Assembly (NCBI RefSeq): GCF_029867415.1
Contig: NW_026705214.1
Coordinates: 186,001-250,000, forward strand
Source of the DNA: Vicia villosa
Lineage: Eukaryota; Streptophyta; Magnoliopsida; Fabales; Fabaceae
Direction of reading: 5' to 3'
Length of the DNA: 64,000 bases
Position numbers and translations under genes: made by a program
In this document: positions 20,585 through 34,520 of the stretch, in pieces
How positions within the stretch are numbered: the stretch's first letter is position 1
How the letters are laid out: the number at the start of each line of letters is the position of its first letter
Notes under the pieces: model-generated
Told to the model about the DNA's origin: nothing
Seen by the model: the letters and a program-made list of their open reading frames with translations, nothing else
Databases searched by the model: none

Positions 20585-20790
20585 TTACTTATGTGAAGCA
20601 TCATATGGTGGATGTTTGCACTCCTCAACACATGGTCCAAAGCAATCTGGAAAAGGAGGATCAGCTACAAAGCTGCTGAGGGCTTCTTTGGCGGCTTAAA
20701 ATCTGGAGGTTGACTGCATTCAACTTGTATTGTAAACATCATTATTATCAACATCATCACAATACAATTTCTAATTTGACTCATTGCCAT
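20585..20790 (-). pseudogene. Peptide B: inactivated copy of the cysteine-rich peptide
   Basis: Starts MAMSQIRNC at the ATG at 20790 and keeps the signal peptide through VEC. It then meets TAG after about residue 41. Relative to copy C about 25 bp are missing in the core, removing the first Cx3Cx3C arm and shifting frame. The remnant downstream still encodes the FGPC..C arm and DASHK tail in another frame. Its TATA box is altered (TATACATA instead of TATAAATA), and a roughly 230-bp insert (about 20955-21185) lies upstream. The post-stop intron signals remain (about 20464-20582). Clearly dead as a peptide gene. Confidence 0.85.
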
Positions 20791-20799
20791 TACTCTTAT

Positions 20800-22046
<1,247 letters not shown>

Positions 22047-22122
<76 letters not shown>
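22047..22122. repeat. (AT)n microsatellite right of foldback element 1
   Basis: 76-bp AT run directly abutting the right end of the element. Confidence 0.97.
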
Positions 22123-22124
<2 letters not shown>

Positions 22125-22301
22125 CTTCTTAAATAGTTTGTTATTATCTATTTTTTTAAAAATATTCCATAAAGGTTAGATGCACATCCGAAACAAAGCA
22201 ATTTTAAAACAAAAAAAAAGGTATTATTAGAGGTACATTTACGGAAGTTGGGAACATTTTTGGCAACGTCATATGGTGTATGAGAGATTAAATGGGTGGG
22301 A

Positions 22302-22469
22302 TTTTGCCCTCTAGATGCAAAATTTACCCCCTGTAAAAGTTTTTTTTACTAACCACCCTGATTTTTACATGCTTAGGGGGACCCTAAAATTATAGGAGTA
22401 TTTAATTTTTTTTAAAAGGAGTAAATCAAAACACGCTTATATTACTGGGGAGTTAAACATTATTAACCC
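22302..22469. mobile_element. Mutator-like MITE, right half only
   Basis: Matches the right part of the complete copy at 28234-28504 and is followed by the same TATATTTAA. The left terminal repeat is missing: the sequence joins at GGGATTTTGCCCTCTAG, where copy 2 has about 130 bp more. Confidence 0.7.
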
Positions 22470-22748
22470 TATATTTAAATAATAGTTTATATTAATTTAA
22501 TGAAAAAATCAATTAAAGTGAATAATACATAGAAATAAAATATGTGATTCCTCTAAAAAAAAAGTAAATTAAATATTTTTAAAGAGATATAATTAAAAAG
22601 AGATATCAAAGTCAAATAATATATAATAATAAATTATATAATATATATTTTAGATTAAAAAATATTCAAATAGACAAGACTAAAATAGTGCTTTGAATAA
22701 ATATTTAATTAAATTTTGATCTTTAATTTATATTTAAATAGTTAATAT

Positions 22749-24473
22749 TGTCATATCCAATTTTTTACTCTCCCTTAAAATTTTACATCATTTTACATCT
22801 CATAAATAGGTATACATCATCAACTCAAAGCAAATATTAGGAACATGTTGCTTGATCACCAAGTCTTTAAATTAGGGTTTTGTGCATCAAGAAATTCAGG
22901 CAAATGATCAATCAATGATTGAAATGATCATCAATGCGTTATAAAGTTCAAAAAGTCTCATTCACCCACAAACAATCCCAAAGATCTCATCACTTCATGG
23001 TAATCAAGCCTCAAGTTCATTAGGGTTTGGACTCATCATGGTTAATAGTTGAAATTTTCATCCGAGGAGGATCCAAAACTTCAAAATATGATTCAAAGGA
23101 CTCAAATACACCTTTAAAGTCCATTCATATGATCTAAATTGACTAAAAGATTCAAATCAACCAAAGTTAAAAATTAGGATTTCCTGATAAAATTTCATCT
23201 GATACATAAGGGGAAAATTGGAACTTTTAAACAAAATCAAGAACCATGAGCTATTATTTCATAAAATATGATTTTTATCACATTTGATCAAAATTTGATC
23301 AATAAATCAAGATTACTTGCAAAAGGGGTAACCATGAGAAAGTTGAAAATTTCACTAAATCCTTAAAAATCATGTTTAAGTGCCTAATTTTCCAAGGTCA
23401 TAACTTGTGACTCAAGCAAACAAATTTTGTGATCCAATGCTCAAATTGAAGATCTTATATCAAACTTCATCTTTGTTCTTAAAAATAAGTTCCAAATATG
23501 CATGGATTAAAAGATATGAATTGTTGAAATTCATGATTCCATGTTATCCAAAGTTCTAAACACTTGGAATTTTTTTGACTAGTAATGGCAGTTAGAAACA
23601 CTAAACTTCAAGGATATTTTCATGATGATCCAAGTTGAATCAATGTAAACCTTAAACATGAAAGTTAAATTATGTCATCTCAGCTTTCCAAATTGATAAA
23701 GAACACTCATTTTGCTTACTTGAGCAAGAAGTTATGAATTTATGAACAAGGCATAATGACACTTTGTTTTTCTAGGCAGATTTGTGCATTTCACCACTTT
23801 ACACGATTTCCTCTTCAAAAATGTTTGTGGTGAAATAGGTGAGATATCTCCCCCGTTAAGATGACAATTTGTCTCTTTCTCCTACCAAAAATAAATTTCA
23901 GCTTCAATCTTGAGCTTTCAACAAGACACAAACAAAAAATCACCAACATATAGTCAGAACTACGACTACACGAATTTCTCAAATTTCTTTTGAGAATACG
24001 TAGGTACAAAATCTATCCTCGACGAGCACTCAACCATAATTACCTATAGCTCCACGAACTACAGATTCTCTGACTTCCTCTAGGGATTTGTAGGCACGAG
24101 ATTTGCGAAAATCTTTGCGAGCACGATAACCAAAAAACCTATTTAGGTCCTTACCCCTTTTAACAATTCTTACTTACACAAAGGAGAAACTTTCCCAATA
24201 AAAAACGAGCAATACGACTCATAGCACAAACATAAACAAAAGACTCCCGTAGAATACTACGAATACTTAGGGTGCCAATATCTTCCCTCTATATAACCAA
24301 CCTTTCGATTCTCGATCTCTTAGGTGCTCTGCACTCACATGCCAGTTGGGTTTATTTAGATTTTTTTCCCTTCCTTCACAGGATAGATTAAAAGTTCAAA
24401 TGTATGCGTTCCAAAACGATTAACCTTCTTTTCCGAATGAGGGGGGAGTGGAGACTCAATTTTACGCGGTACA
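22749..24473 (+). mobile_element. Solo LTR (probable Ty3/gypsy, Ogre-like ends)
   Basis: 1,725-bp block with TGTCATATCC...GGTACA ends inserted in the duplicated peptide block. It is bordered by AATAT (22744-22748) and AATGT (24474-24478), and the left border of the paralogous copy reads AATGT. Block A lacks the insert and reads GTTAACGTTAAATT across the site. No gag-pol, PBS or second LTR is present, so it is read as a solo LTR. A GAGTGGAGACTC stretch near the 3' end recalls the GTGGCGACTC near the end of the LTR at 56291-60066. Family assignment is tentative. Confidence 0.75.
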
Positions 24474-24586
24474 AATGTTAAATTATTCCCACAAAATTAA
24501 TTAAGCTATGTATTTTAATCAAACATGAGATCACAAGGTTGATAGTATGTTGCATCTTAAGATATATTTAACAATTTATTTGAGAA

Positions 24587-26227
24587 GGTGATTGGTTTTT
24601 TAGTGTGTTCGGTGTTAACGTGGGTGATTGGTTTTTGAATTCGGCCACTTATTTTCTTGGTTGTAAAAAAGGAATCACCCCGTTCTCTTTTTTAGGTATT
24701 GTCGTAGGTGCAAATCCTAGAAGGAGGAAAGTGTGGTTGAAAGTCCTCAATAACATCAAAAGTAGACTTTCTTCGTGGAAGGGTAGAAATATCTCCATAG
24801 GTGGTAGAGTGATGCTTATCAACGCAGTTCTAAATTAAATTCCTTCATTTTCTCTATCTTTCTACAAAGCGCCGGGATTGGTCATTAAAGAAATAAGAAG
24901 CCTAATTAGCAACTTATTATGGTGTGGTAACATGAATAAAAGATGCATTCATTGGGTCAATTGGGAAACGGTTTGTAAACCAAAAGATAAGGGTGGTTTG
25001 GGGGTTAGAGATGTGGGCGAAATTAATAAGGTGCTCCTTCTCAAGTGGAAATGGAGAATCTTAAAGGAAGACAAGGCTATTTGGAGTAGGTTTTTGGAGT
25101 TGCGATACAAAGATCCAAAACTCAAGGTGCAAGCTTCTAATGGGGAAGTTCTTAACATGAAAGATTCCATTTGGTGGAGTGACGTTAACGTTATCTCTAA
25201 TGACGTAAAAGTGGATTTCAACGACGAAGGTTTCATGATTTGTGTTCAATGCAAATTAAATAAAGGAAATCACATTTTGTTTTGGTCAAGTTTATGGTTG
25301 GTAGATCAAACTTTCCGCTCTAAATTCCCAAATTTGTTTGATATCTAAACTATTAAATTATGCTCTGTTGATGATGATATCTCTTTGATTAATGGCGAAA
25401 TGTGCTGGCAGATTAATGATTTTATGGGGACAGTCAATGTTGCCTCATTCATCAACTCCAGCATTGTCATCAAGGCACAGTGGGAACAGCTCTGGAGTAT
25501 GCTGGCTGCGGTCAATCCTATTAGCGGAACAGCAGATTTTTTTGCGTGGAATCTGAACAACAATGGTGAGTTCTCTGTTAATTTCCAGCGTTTCCGCATT
25601 GGTTTCTAATTCTAAGGCTTATGGTTCGCTCCCATCAACGGTGAATATGCTGAAGTTTATGTGGAACTTGTTGATTCCACTTAAAGATTATGATATTCTC
25701 ATGGAGGTTGTTCACCTCTAGACATCCTTCCAAAGATTTGTTGCTAATTAGAGGAGTTGCCAACATCTCCTCTAATCTGCTGTGCGATTTTTGTAGGAAT
25801 CATCCGGAAACTTTGTTTCACTTGTTTTTTCTTTGTCATGTTTCAAAGATGTGGGGTTGGATTTTTGTGTGGTTGGGGGAAGACCTTCCTTTCACGCTTG
25901 AGGAGTTCATGAATTTTGGATCTTTACAAGAGAAGGTGAAGAACGTTAATGACAGGATCATGATTAACACTATTTGGATCGCTACAACTTTGAGTTATAG
26001 ATTATGAGAAATACCATTATTTTTGAGCAAGTTCCTTATAGTTTTGACGTGGTGTGCACTAATGTCATGTTCTTATCTTGGAGTTGGTTAGCTAGTAATA
26101 AACCGACATCCTTTTCTAGCTTTTATGATTGATATAAGCTACCTTTAAAATGTTTTAATTTTCTATAGTTTGGTGTAAGGGTTGTATCCCTTGTGCGATT
26201 TCTTAATTCATTTGTTTATTAAAAAAT
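24587..26227 (+). mobile_element. LINE-c: 5'-truncated L1-type LINE
   Basis: Starts within the RT thumb (GVNVGDWFLNSATYFLGCKKG, LSSWKGRNISIGGRVML) and continues through KRCIHWVNWETVCKPKDKGGLGVRDVG to the zf-RVT region (CDFCRNHPETLFHLFFLC). The 3' UTR (GTGTAAGGGTTGTATCCCTT) and short A-run end it. The target duplication AATTTATTTGAGAA/AATTTATTTAAGAA lies at 24573-24586 and 26228-26241. The frame is broken by several stops. Same family as LINE-d. Confidence 0.88.
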
Positions 26228-26614
26228 AATTTATTTAAGAATGTTACCATATAGTAATTTAATATCTATCCAATAACTCAAAGTCTAGCACAAATAGTTT
26301 TTGCATAGAATCAATGATCGTAGAAAATAAACAAAAAATAAATAAAAATACATGCAAAATTGATTTCAAAAACAAAAAATAGACATCCTGATTTAAAATA
26401 TATTCATTTAATTTTGACAAAATGTCAATATTTATCAATACATTTTATTGAATAGCATCATATAAAACATATGACTTATTTATTAAGCCCCGCAAGCACT
26501 AGTACCTGCAACATCTGCAACATAAAAACAACTTTATATACTTAGATTATAAACATTTTATTGTGATATGTTAAAAAACACTAAATATATGATAGAGAAG
26601 AGAAAAAATTACCA

Positions 26615-26851
26615 TTATTTATGTGAAGCATCATAATATGGTGGATGTTTGCAATCATCGACACATGGTCCAAAGCAATCTGCAAAAATATAAAAGGTGC
26701 AGTGAAAGAAACATTTAGTCTTACATAAAGCTGGTGAGGGCTTCTTTGGCAGCCTAAAATCTGGAGGTGGAGTAATGCATTCAACTTGTATTGTAAACAT
26801 CATTATTATCAACATCATCACAATAGATTTTCTAATTTGACTCATTGCCAT
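26615..26851 (-). CDS. Peptide C: secreted cysteine-rich peptide
   Basis: 78-residue precursor from the ATG at 26851. The signal peptide is residues 1-25. The mature part is C43-x3-C47-x3-C51-x7-C59-x3-C63-x3-C67, with a Pro-rich linker (PPPDFRLPKKPSP) before the core and tail KHPPYYDASHK. TATAAATA at 26963-26970 leaves a leader of about 80-110 nt. A likely intron (26506-26612) starts 2 nt after the stop, ATG|GTAATT to GCAG|GTACTAG, so the second exon would be 3' UTR. It differs from D at four codons (S9C, K37R, D65H, K78N reading C to D), with no silent change. Thionin-like or NCR-like by size and layout; function unproven. Confidence 0.8.
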   Translation of the reverse strand: MAMSQIRKSIVMMLIIMMFTIQVECITPPPDFRLPKKPSPALCKTKCFFHCTFYIFADCFGPCVDDCKHPPYYDASHK

Positions 26852-27445
26852 TACTCTTATCAATGTTTTTTTCTTTCTCAATCTAAATTAAAATTCACAA
26901 CTTTGTAACGTTTAAGAGTCCGCACAAAGCTCACTAAGCAAAAATATTTGCGTTAGACCATTATTTATAGCTAACATTTTTTTATTGTAGATTTATAAAA
27001 GATAATATAAACTTTTTAACTATTCAATAAATAATCTTTATGTCATTTTATTAAACATATATAAACTTTCTAATCACTATTATAAATAAATTTAACTTTT
27101 TTATTGCATTTATTAAGTGATGTATCTAGTCCATATATAGGGCTGAAAACTAACCGAATCAACTCGAATATAGTTCGCAACCCGGTTCGACAATTAAATC
27201 GTTAAATTAGGTTCATGAGTCAAATGAATTAAACATGAGCTTAAAAATAAGTTCATTAACCAAATTTAAATAAAATCATTAATTTTAATCATTATATTTA
27301 ACATATCAAATAATTTCCGATTGATGTTAAATTTTATGGACATGATTTATATGATGTTAATTTTCAATCCAACGGTAAATTTTATGCGATAAAGAATTAT
27401 CAGAGATGTCATAGTACTAAGTTTGACAACTTGGTATCATTTGGT

Positions 27446-27469
27446 TATATATATATATATATATATATA
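27446..27469. repeat. (AT)n left of foldback element 2
   Basis: Short AT run (24 bp) where the paralogous site in unit 1 has 107 bp. Confidence 0.9.
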
Positions 27470-27474
27470 CATAC

Positions 27475-28008
<534 letters not shown>

Positions 28009-28233
28009 CTTCTTAAATAGTTTGTTATTATCTATTTTTAAAAAAATATTCTATAAAGTTAGATGCACCTCCGGAACAAAACAATTTTAAAATAAAAAAG
28101 AAAAGTATTTATGGAGGTACATTTACGGAAGTAGGAGATATTTTTGGCAACATTGTATGGTGTATGATAGACTAAATGGGTGAGATTAGATATTCTCAAG
28201 ATATATGACTTGAATATTTGATTATATATTTAA

Positions 28234-28504
28234 GGGTTAATAGTCATGTACCCCTGCAATATAAGCATATTTTGATTTACCCCCTTTAAAAAAAGTTTTA
28301 AAAAACTTTCTTGAAATATTAAAATTCTAAGTCTTTTGCCCTCTAGATATAAAAGTTATTCGCTGTAAAAGTTTTTTATTTTATTTACCACCCTGATTTT
28401 TACACGTCTAGGGATACCCCAAAATTATACGGGAATATTTATTTTTTTAAACGAAGTAAATCAAAACACGCCTATATTACAGGGGAGTAAAACACTATTA
28501 ATTC
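28234..28504. mobile_element. Mutator-like MITE, complete
   Basis: 271 bp bounded by a 9-bp target duplication TATATTTAA (28225-28233 and 28505-28513). Its terminal inverted repeat is about 55 bp: GGGTTAATAG...CCCCTGCAATATA...TTTTGATTTACC at the left and its complement at the right. A 9-bp duplication with long TIRs is the Mutator-superfamily signature. No ORF. Confidence 0.85.
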
Positions 28505-28697
28505 TATATTTAAATAAAAATTTATGTCAATTTAATGAAAAAAACTCAATTAAAGTGAATAATATATAGAAATAAAAATTTTCAACAAATTTTCATTGAA
28601 TAAAATATGTGATTCCTCTAAAAAAAGTAAATTAAATATTTTTAAAGAGATATAATTAAAAAGAGATATCAAAGTTAAGTAATATATAATACTAAAT

Positions 28698-29796
<1,099 letters not shown>

Positions 29797-29861
<65 letters not shown>
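29797..29861. repeat. (AT)n microsatellite
   Basis: 65-bp AT run closing the unit-2-specific insert. Confidence 0.95.
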
Positions 29862-29864
<3 letters not shown>

Positions 29865-29933
29865 TTAAAAAATATTCAAATAGACAAGACTAAAATACGT
29901 GCTTTTAATAAATATTTAATTAAATTTTTTATC

Positions 29934-30072
<139 letters not shown>

Positions 30073-30091
30073 TTTTTTAAATAGTTAATGT

Positions 30092-31423
30092 TGTCATACC
30101 CAATTTTTTACGCTCCTTCCTTAAAATTTCACATCATTTTTCATCTCATAAATAGGTATACATCATCAACTCAAAGTAAATATCAGGAACATGTTGCTTG
30201 ATCACAAAGTCTTTAAATTAGAGTTTTGTGCATCAAAAAATTTAGGTAAATGATCAATCAATGACTCAAATGATCATCAAAGCATTATAAAGTTCAAAAA
30301 GTCTCATTCATCCACAAACAATCTCAAAAATCTCATCACTTCATGGTAATCAAGCCTCAAGTTCATTAGGGTTTGGACTCATCAAGGTTAACAGTTGAAA
30401 TTTTCATCCGAGGAGGATCCAAAACTTCAAAATATGATTCAAAGGACTCAAATACACCTTTAAAGTCCATTCATATTATCCAAATTGACTAAAAGATTCA
30501 AATCAACCAAAGTTAAAAATTAGGATTTCCTGAAAAATATGATTTGTTATCATATTTAATCTAGATTTGATCAATAAATCAAGATTACTTGCAAAAGGGG
30601 CAACCATGAGAAAGTAGAAAATTTCAGTAAGTCCTTAAAAATCATGTTTAAGTTCCTAATTTTCCATCTGTAAAAAAAAAATTTCCTAATTTTCTAATGT
30701 CATAACTTGTGACTCAAGCAACCAAATTTTTCAATCCAATGCTCAAATTGAAGATCTTACATCAAACTTCAGCTTTGTTCTTAAAAATAAGTTCTAAAGA
30801 CGCATGGATTAAAAAATATGAGTTGTTGAAATTCATGATTCCATGTTATCCAAAGTTCTAAACACTTATAAATTTTTTGACTAGTTATGGCATCTAGAAA
30901 CACTAAACTTCAAGGATATTTTCATGATGATCCAAGTTGAATCAATGCAAACCATAAACATAAAAGTTGAAGTATGTCATCTCAGCTTTTCAAATTGATC
31001 AAGAACACTCATTTAGCTTACTTAAGCAAGAAGTTATGAATTTATGAACAAGGCATGATGACACTTTATTTTGCTAGGCAGATTTATGCATTTCACCACT
31101 TTACACGATTTTCTCTTCAAAAATGTTTGTGGTGAAATCGGTGAGATATCCCCCCCTTTAAGATGACAATTTGTCTCTTTCTCTTACCAGAAATAAATTT
31201 CAGTTTCAATCTTGAGCTTTCAACAAGACACAAACAAAACATCACCAACATATAGCTAGAACTACGACTGCATGAATTTCTCAAATTTGTTTTGAGAATA
31301 CGTAGGTACGAAATCTATCCTCGACGAGCACTTTACCATAATTACTTATAGTTTCCCGAAATACAGATGGTCCGACTTCCTCTAGGCATTTGTAGGCATG
31401 AGATTTGCGAGAATCTTTGCGAG
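30092..31423 (+). mobile_element. Truncated second copy of the solo LTR
   Basis: Paralogue of 22749-24473. It starts TGTCATACCC after AATGT and is cut at GAG (31421-31423), where it joins the LINE-c tail. Internal small indels include an extra A-rich insert near 30668-30690. Confidence 0.8.
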
Positions 31424-31641
31424 AAATACCATTATTTTTGAGCAAGTTCCTTATAGTTTTGACATGGTGTGCACTAATGTCATGTTCTTATCTTGGAGTT
31501 GGTTAGCTAGTAATAAACCGACATCCTTTTCTAGGTTTTATGATTGGTATAAGCTACCTTTAGGATGTTTTAATTCTCTGTAATTTGGTGTAAAGGTTAT
31601 ACCGCTTGTGTGATTTCTTAATTCATTTGCTTATTAAAAAA
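31421..31641 (+). mobile_element. LINE-c tail, duplicated copy
   Basis: Matches 26006-26227. The preceding about 1.4 kb of LINE and the end of the solo LTR are deleted relative to unit 1 at a shared GAG trinucleotide. It ends in an A-run, then AATTTATTTAAGAA as in unit 1. Confidence 0.85.
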
Positions 31642-32037
31642 AATTTATTTAAGAATGTTATTATAGAATAATTTAGCATCTATCCAATAACTCAAAGTCT
31701 AGCACAAATAGTTTTTGCATAGAATCAATGATCATAAAAAATAAACAAAAACATTAAAAATACATGTAAAAATTGATTATAAAAAAAAAAAAAAAAATAG
31801 ACATCCTGATTTAAAATATATTTATTTAATTTTGACAAAATGTCAATATTTATCAATACATTTATTGAATAGCATCATATAAAACATATGACTTATTTAT
31901 TAAGCCCCGCAAGCACTAGTACCTGCAACATCTGCAACATAAAAACAACTTCATATACTTAGATATAGACATTTATGTATATATTGTGATATGTTAAAAA
32001 ACACTAAATATATGATAGAGAAAAGAAAAATTTACCA

Positions 32038-32274
32038 TTAATTATGTGAAGCATCATAATATGGTGGATGTTTGCAATCATGGACACATGGTCCAAAGCA
32101 ATCTGCAAAAATATAAAAGGTGCAGTGAAAGAAACATTTAGTCTTACATAAAGCTGGTGAGGGCCTCTTTGGCAGCCTAAAATCTGGAGGTGGAGTAATG
32201 CATTCAACTTGTATTGTAAACATCATTATTATCAACATCATCACAATACATTTTCTAATTTGACTCATTGCCAT
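32038..32274 (-). CDS. Peptide D: secreted cysteine-rich peptide
   Basis: 78-residue precursor from the ATG at 32274, nearly identical to C: signal peptide 1-25 and C43-x3-C47-x3-C51-x7-C59-x3-C63-x3-C67. It differs from C at residues 9, 37, 65 and 78; Cys9 in the signal region is also present in A, B and E, so the Ser in C is the derived state. TATAAATA is at 32385-32392 and the likely post-stop intron at 31923-32035. It is the last copy of the tandem array; homology to C breaks off at about 32618. The intact promoter, frame and cysteine pattern make it a credible gene. Function unknown beyond a secreted thionin-like or NCR-like peptide. Confidence 0.8.
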   Translation of the reverse strand: MAMSQIRKCIVMMLIIMMFTIQVECITPPPDFRLPKRPSPALCKTKCFFHCTFYIFADCFGPCVHDCKHPPYYDASHN

Positions 32275-33364
32275 TACTCTTATCAATGTTTTTTTCTTTC
32301 TCAATCTAAATTAAAATTCACAACTTTGTAACGTTTAAGAGTCCGCACAAAGCTCACTAAGCAAAAACATTTGCGTTAGACCATTATTTATAGCTAACAT
32401 TTTTTTATTGTAGATTTATAAAAGATAATATAAACTTTTTAACTATTCAATAAATAATCTTTATGTCATTTTATTAAACATATATAAACTTTCTAATCAC
32501 TATTATAAATAATTTAACTTTTTTATTGCATTTAATAAGTGATGTATCTGGTCCATATATAGGGCTGAAAATCAACCGAATCTACTCGAAAATAGTTCGC
32601 AACTCGGTTCGACAATTAAAAGACTAAAACTATAATTTAAGAGTCGAATGAACAAAATTGAAAGACTAAAACTATAATTTAGCGTTACTAAAATATTAAA
32701 CTTATTTAAGAAGGAATATTTTGTTTTCTAACATTTAATTTTTTTAATTATACAAAAAAAATCTAAATTTTATAGAATATTTTTAATTTAAAATTAATTA
32801 CTATTTTAAATTTAATAAGTTTCAATACCTTAATACCTAAGTTTAAATTTAAACAATATTACCCCTCTCTCTCAAACTTTCTCACTTAAAATTAACGATA
32901 CTTTTTATTTTTTTAATTAATTATAAAAGATAACAAATCATGGTATATAAATTTTTTACTAAAATTTGAAGAGAAAAATATAAGTTAAAGAATATAAATC
33001 TCATCGAATTTTTTATGAAAAAAAGTTAGAGAGATTAAAAATGTTTGAATATAAATACGAAACCAAAATTATTTAAATTTTTTAAAAAAATCAATTTTAT
33101 GAATTATAGAAAATAGAATGAACGAAACAGTCATTTGGTCAAATAAAAATAAAATTTATTTATTATAATGACTAGAAGGTGTATTATTGTTAAGAAAAAA
33201 GTTGGTAGTTTCTTAAACTATTCTCATTCTAGAAACTCTGCTAACATAGAATCTTTCTCTCTTAATAATATTATCTTTCTTAAATATTTTATAAAATCTT
33301 GATTTCTTTTAATAATTAAAGATATTAAAAATTTTAAAAAACAAATGAATAATAAATTTAATAA

Positions 33365-33587
33365 CAAATGAGAACTTTGGTTGTTATGAGAACGGAGAAC
33401 ATTTAATAACAACCGTACTATTTAAAATCAATGCTCAGATCTGTATTTATGTGATATGTATTTAAACCAGAATCTATTTATTAATTATTGTCTCTTAAAA
33501 TTTGAATGAAATCTGAGACATTAATTTTAAATCGTATGATTATTATTAAAAGTTCTCAGTTCTCATAATAATCAAAGTTCTCATTTG
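33365..33587. mobile_element. Foldback MITE 3
   Basis: 223 bp with inverted ends of about 45 bp: CAAATGAGAACTTTGGTTGT at the left, and the right end reads its complement with few mismatches. No clear target duplication. A (AT)n tract starts 10 bp to the right. No ORF. Confidence 0.7.
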
Positions 33588-33595
33588 ATACGTCC

Positions 33596-33715
<120 letters not shown>

Positions 33716-34026
33716 TAATTTAATTTCATTTAATTTTTAAGATTTTAATATCTTTAATTATTTAAAAAAATCAAGATTTTATAGAATATTTAAGAAAGAT
33801 AATATTATTAAGAGAACTTTATTGTAGAAATTATAAATTTATTGTAGAACTTTATAATTGAAAATGTAAATTAATAAAATGAATATCTTATCGATTTTTA
33901 TGAAAATATATGAGAGAAATCAAAATTATTTGAATACAAAATTAAGAGATTAATTTTAAAAATCAAATTAAATTGGAGAACAAAAATTGTAGTTTATCCT
34001 AAAAACTATATATTATAAAAAAAAAA

Positions 34027-34318
34027 GGTTAATGAAGTTTTTGGTTCCTCTAAATATTGCAGATTTCGTTTTTAGTCCCTCCAAAATTTTCCTTTAAGAA
34101 ATCGTCCCTTCAAAATTTTTCGTCTAAATTATTGGTCCATAACGTCAAATTTGCTCGAGATTAGCTACGACTTTAGCCAGCGATTAGCTACGAAATTTGA
34201 CGTTAGGGACCAATAGTTCAGAAAAAAATTTTTGAAGGGACGATTTCTTGAAGGAAAATTTTGGAGGGAGTAAAAACGAAATTTTAAATATTTAAAGGGA
34301 CGAAAAAGTTCATTAACC
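34027..34318. mobile_element. Mutator-like MITE with long TIRs
   Basis: 292 bp, nearly palindromic. GGTTAATGAAGTTTTTGGTTC at the left is mirrored by the complement of ..CGAAAAAGTTCATTAACC at the right, and internal TCCCTCCAAAATTTTCC arms also pair. The centre is TTAGCTACGA..TTAGCTACGA. A-rich flanks (AAAAAAAAA) could be the target duplication but are not decisive. No ORF. Confidence 0.7.
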
Positions 34319-34520
34319 CTAAAAAAAATACAAAATCGGAAGATTAATCTTACGCAAAAATAAAGCAAATAAATAAATATAAAGTAAACAAAAAAAATCA
34401 ACAAATATTATATAAAATGTATAGTAAAAAAAGAAAATATAATCAAGATAATGCAATAAATATTATATAAAATTTATAGTATAAAAATAAAATAAAATAA
34501 AAATGTTAGTTAAAACATAA

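Noticed and set aside
26852..26881. N-terminal extension MRKKKTLIRV on peptides C and D
   Set aside because: The upstream codon at 26879-26881 (and its counterpart in D) is TTG, not ATG. The ATG at MAMSQ is shared by all copies and gives a normal signal peptide.
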